Origin: Acetivibrio straminisolvens JCM 21531
GTDB taxonomy: Bacteria; Bacillota; Clostridia; Acetivibrionales; Acetivibrionaceae
Length of the DNA stretch: 48,174 nt
Assembly: GCF_000521465.1 (NCBI RefSeq)
Contig: NZ_BAVR01000026.1
Coordinates: 1-48,174 of the forward strand
Direction of reading: 5' to 3'
Shown here: piece after piece, positions 45,694 to 48,174 of the stretch
How the letters are laid out: each line of letters starts with the position of its first letter
How positions within the stretch are numbered: position 1 is the first letter of the stretch
Made by a program: the position numbers and the translations under genes
Notes under the pieces: model-generated
What the model was told of the DNA's origin: nothing
Seen by the model: only the letters and a program-made list of their open reading frames with translations
Database searches by the model: none

Positions 45694-47621
45694 ATGAAAA
45701 ACGGTTTTTATAGAGTAGGAGCAGCCGTACCCAAATTGAAAGTAGGGGGTTGTCGATACAATTCCGATGAAATAATCACACTTGTTAGAGAAGGAGAAAA
45801 GGCAGGTATACAAATACTGGTTTTTCCTGAGCTCTCGATAACGGGATATACATGTGGTGATTTGTTTCACCAAGAGACTTTGCTTACCGATGTAAAGGAG
45901 CAACTGGGAAGGATTCTGGAGGAGACAAAAAACTCCTCCTGTGTATCCTTGCTTGGTATGCCGTTAAGTATTGACAATCAGCTTTTTAACTGCGCTGTTG
46001 CAATCCAAAAAGGGAAAATACTTGGCGTTGTTCCAAAGACATATGTCCCCAACTACAGCGAGTTTTACGAGCAGAGATGGTTTGCTTCCGGCAGGAATGC
46101 ATTAAGCGATGCAATTATGCTTTGCGGGCAGGAGGTACCCTTTGGAGATGATTTGCTTTTTGAGGACGAAAAAGGGGAAATGTGCTTTGGAATTGAGATT
46201 TGCGAAGATTTGTGGGTTCCTGTTCCTCCAAGTTCTTTTCAGGCAATGGCCGGTGCGTTGATTATTTTTAATCTGTCTGCCAGCAATGAAATCGTAGGCA
46301 AGTATGAATATAGAAAAGAATTGGTTAGACAGCAGTCGGCAAGATGTATAGCAGGCTATGTTTATACATCTTCAGGAGTGAATGAATCCACCACGGATGT
46401 GGTCTTCGGAGGCCACGCAATGATCTGCGAATACGGGAATATGCTCAGTGAGTCTGAGAGATTTTCATGTGATGAACAGCTTATTTTTTCCGAGATTGAT
46501 ATCATGAAGCTGATGAATGACAGAAGGAAAAACACCAGCTTTATGGAGCTTTGGAAGGATAACGGCAAGAAGTTTCGAAAGGTGAAGTTTGAGATTGAGG
46601 AATTTGAAGCGGAAGACATAACTAGATATGTGGCACCCCATCCTTTGTACCTTCGAATGAAAACAGCCGTGACCAAAGATGCAGTGAGATTTTGCCATTC
46701 AAACGTCTGCTTTGGCAAAAAGAATAAGACATACCGGGCTTGAGCGTGCCGTTATAGGTGTGTCTGGAGGTCTTGATTCCACACTGGCACTTTTGGTAAC
46801 TGCTAAAGCCTTTGATTTGCTTGATATTCCGAGGAAGAATATTTTGGCGATTACCATGCCGGGATTTGGAACTACCGATGTGACATATACCAATGCCATG
46901 GAGTTTATGAAGTCCATGGACGTGGAAATTAGGGAAATTAATATAAAAGATGCATGCCTGCAGCATTTTAAGGATATAGGTCACGATCCTGCCATACATG
47001 ACGTGACTTATGAGAATGTTCAGGCAAGGGAACGTACGCAGATATTAATGGATATTGCCAATAAAGAAGGCGGGCTTGTAATCGGAACCGGCGACCTTTC
47101 AGAGCTGGCATTGGGCTGGTGCACCTATAATGGGGACCATATGTCCATGTATGCGGTAAACGCCAGTATTCCCAAGACATTGGTGAGCTTTCTCGTAAAA
47201 TGGGTTGCAGACAATATGCTGGAAAGCAAAGCAAAGGAAGTACTGTATAGAATACTTAACACACCCATATCTCCGGAACTTCTTCCTCCCGATGCAAAGG
47301 TGAAATCAACCAAAAAACGGAGGACATTATAGGGCCATATGAGCTTCATGATTTCTTCATGTATCACATGTTAAGGTACGGCGCAGCACCGGGAAAGATA
47401 TTGATTCTTGCAAAGAAAGCTTTTGAGGGCAAATACTCGGAAGATGCAATAAAGAAATGGTTAAAGGTGTTTGTAAAACGGTTCTTTAGTCAGCAATTTA
47501 AAAGGTCATGTTTACCTGACGGCCCGAAGGTAGGTTCAATCAGTCTTTCACCTAGGGAGATTGGCGTATGCCCAGCGACGCCGTTGCAGACTCATGGCTG
47601 TCTGAATTGGAAGAACAGTAA
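45694..47621 (+). CDS. nadE: glutamine-dependent NAD+ synthetase (three frame breaks)
   Basis: Last step of NAD synthesis: amidation of deamido-NAD with glutamine and ATP. The N-terminal nitrilase-like glutaminase domain (about 1-300) has [13 protein letters not shown] (Glu), PKTYVPNY (Lys) and GIEICEDLW (Cys). The C-terminal synthetase domain has [14 protein letters not shown] (P-loop) and [13 protein letters not shown]. Breaks: loss of one AG unit at about 46689 (restores [15 protein letters not shown]), a G at about 47305 ([14 protein letters not shown]), and a G at about 47555 ([18 protein letters not shown]). Corrected length is 643 residues, normal for this form. The restored stop at 47619 is two bases before repeat copy 3. 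It is likely co-transcribed with valS. Confidence 0.93.
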
Positions 47622-47622
47622 T

Positions 47623-47692
47623 AATAAAAGCTCGGGACATCGAGTCCCTTCGCTTTTGCCTCTTTCATTTCATTCCAAGAGGCCAAATAAAA
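47623..47692 (-). repeat. 70-bp structured repeat, copy 3
   Basis: Same element as at 302 and 20365, here on the minus strand. This copy has full Watson-Crick pairing in hairpin I (GCCTCTT/AAGAGGC) and hairpin II (AAAAGC/GCTTTT outside, GGGAC/GTCCC inside). In its own orientation it follows the hairpin that ends the small minus-strand gene at 47742. On the plus strand it begins two bases after the nadE stop, so it is antisense to the nadE 3' end. Confidence 0.82.
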
Positions 47693-47717
47693 TAAGAGGG
47701 TTTATCGCCCTCTTATT
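47691..47717. terminator. 10-bp hairpin between nadE and the small minus-strand gene
   Basis: AATAAGAGGG pairs with CCCTCTTATT around a seven-base loop. T-rich DNA follows on both strands, so it can end both transcripts; on the minus strand it leads straight into repeat copy 3. Confidence 0.75.
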
Positions 47718-47741
47718 GTTTTATCCTGCTGTGATGAAAGG

Positions 47742-47945
47742 TTAAACTACATCTTTAAATTTAGCGTTAAGAAAATTAATATCTCTGTATGCAATATTAA
47801 CTTCCGCTTTCTTTTTTTCTTGGATTTTTTTCATTCTCATAAGGTGTAATACCCTTAAGCCTGCTATAGCTCCGACAGTTCCTGTTATTACTCCGATAAA
47901 CAGTCCTATCAGAATTCCAAGACATAAGGTTAAAATAGAATTCAT
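47742..47945 (-). CDS. small single-helix membrane protein, 67 residues
   Basis: The N-terminal glycine-rich helix ([26 protein letters not shown]) is followed by a basic stretch ([12 protein letters not shown]), giving a membrane protein with a cytoplasmic tail. ATG 47945 is preceded by ATGGTGG. The family is not recognised. Confidence 0.6.
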   Translation of the reverse strand: MNSILTLCLGILIGLFIGVITGTVGAIAGLRVLHLMRMKKIQEKKKAEVNIAYRDINFLNAKFKDVV

Positions 47946-48174
47946 ATAATACCACCATTTATCATTAGTATATTTTTGTGTAAAAATTAATTAAACATTC
48001 CTAAGATAAACTTTATAATATTTTGATTATAAAATCAATTCCGATTTTATAGGAAAAAAAGCAATTATGACAAAAATGCTATAAAAATGTAGAATTATGG
48101 CTGGTTTTCTTATACTTCAGGCCAAAAATGTATATTAAACCAGCTTTGGAGCAATTATAAATAAGGGAATAGAA

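Noticed and set aside
302..47692. CRISPR-like or group IIC intron interpretation of the 70-bp repeats
   Set aside because: The copies are single and tens of kilobases apart, so not an array. There is no reverse transcriptase, no GUGYG 5' end and no domain V-like hairpin, so not an intron.

Overview
The window looks like chromosomal DNA from an AT-rich, Gram-positive, cellulolytic Clostridia. Its gene set fits Acetivibrio (Clostridium/Hungateiclostridium) thermocellus or a very close relative. The strongest markers are a SigI-type sigma factor overlapping an RsgI anti-sigma factor with a duplicated PA14 domain (as described for the SigI3/RsgI3 pair of that species), a secreted protein with dockerin-like calcium loops, two T-box leaders, and AGGAGG-type ribosome binding sites with frequent TTG/GTG starts. 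Species is inferred from gene content; no search was run. No rRNA, tRNA, CRISPR array, prophage or transposase gene was seen.

Layout. 1-5 kb: a structured repeat, a GNAT protein, a hypothetical protein, a methyltransferase, a degenerate stretch, and serC (minus strand) behind a serine T-box. 5-12 kb: two methyl-accepting chemotaxis proteins flanking a membrane glycosyltransferase, then a MATE transporter. 12-15 kb: a LysM-CAP protein, a two-gene ThrE-type exporter and two small unknown genes. 15-19.4 kb: a type IIA topoisomerase operon (parE-parC-like) with non-canonical motifs. 19.6-27 kb: two small membrane proteins, uvrB and uvrA (each with a LexA/SOS box over its promoter) and a 3D-domain protein. 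27-31 kb: clpE-like ATPase and a nucleoid-associated protein. 31-36 kb: a glycosyltransferase, sigI-rsgI and an L,D-transpeptidase. 36-40.7 kb: class II aldolase, a MotA/TolQ/ExbB-like protein with a long coiled-coil tail, a TPR-like protein, and a NagZ-type lipoprotein. 41-48 kb: a secreted dockerin/BspA-repeat protein, a valine T-box, a small membrane protein, valS, nadE and a small membrane protein.

The most interesting non-coding signal is a 70-bp repeat at 302-371 (+), 20365-20434 (+) and 47623-47692 (-). All copies have the same length, 64 of 70 positions are invariant, and each lies directly after a long terminator-like hairpin whose sequence differs every time. Most substitutions inside its predicted stems turn Watson-Crick pairs into G.U pairs in one orientation only, which suggests a structured RNA read through from the upstream gene.

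A second overall feature is a series of about 20 frame breaks, nearly all contractions of short homopolymers, in genes expected to be intact (nadE, uvrA, uvrB, serC, rsgI, nagZ and others). I annotate these as single genes with a frame break and consider sequencing or assembly error the likeliest cause; lengths restored by correcting them match family norms.
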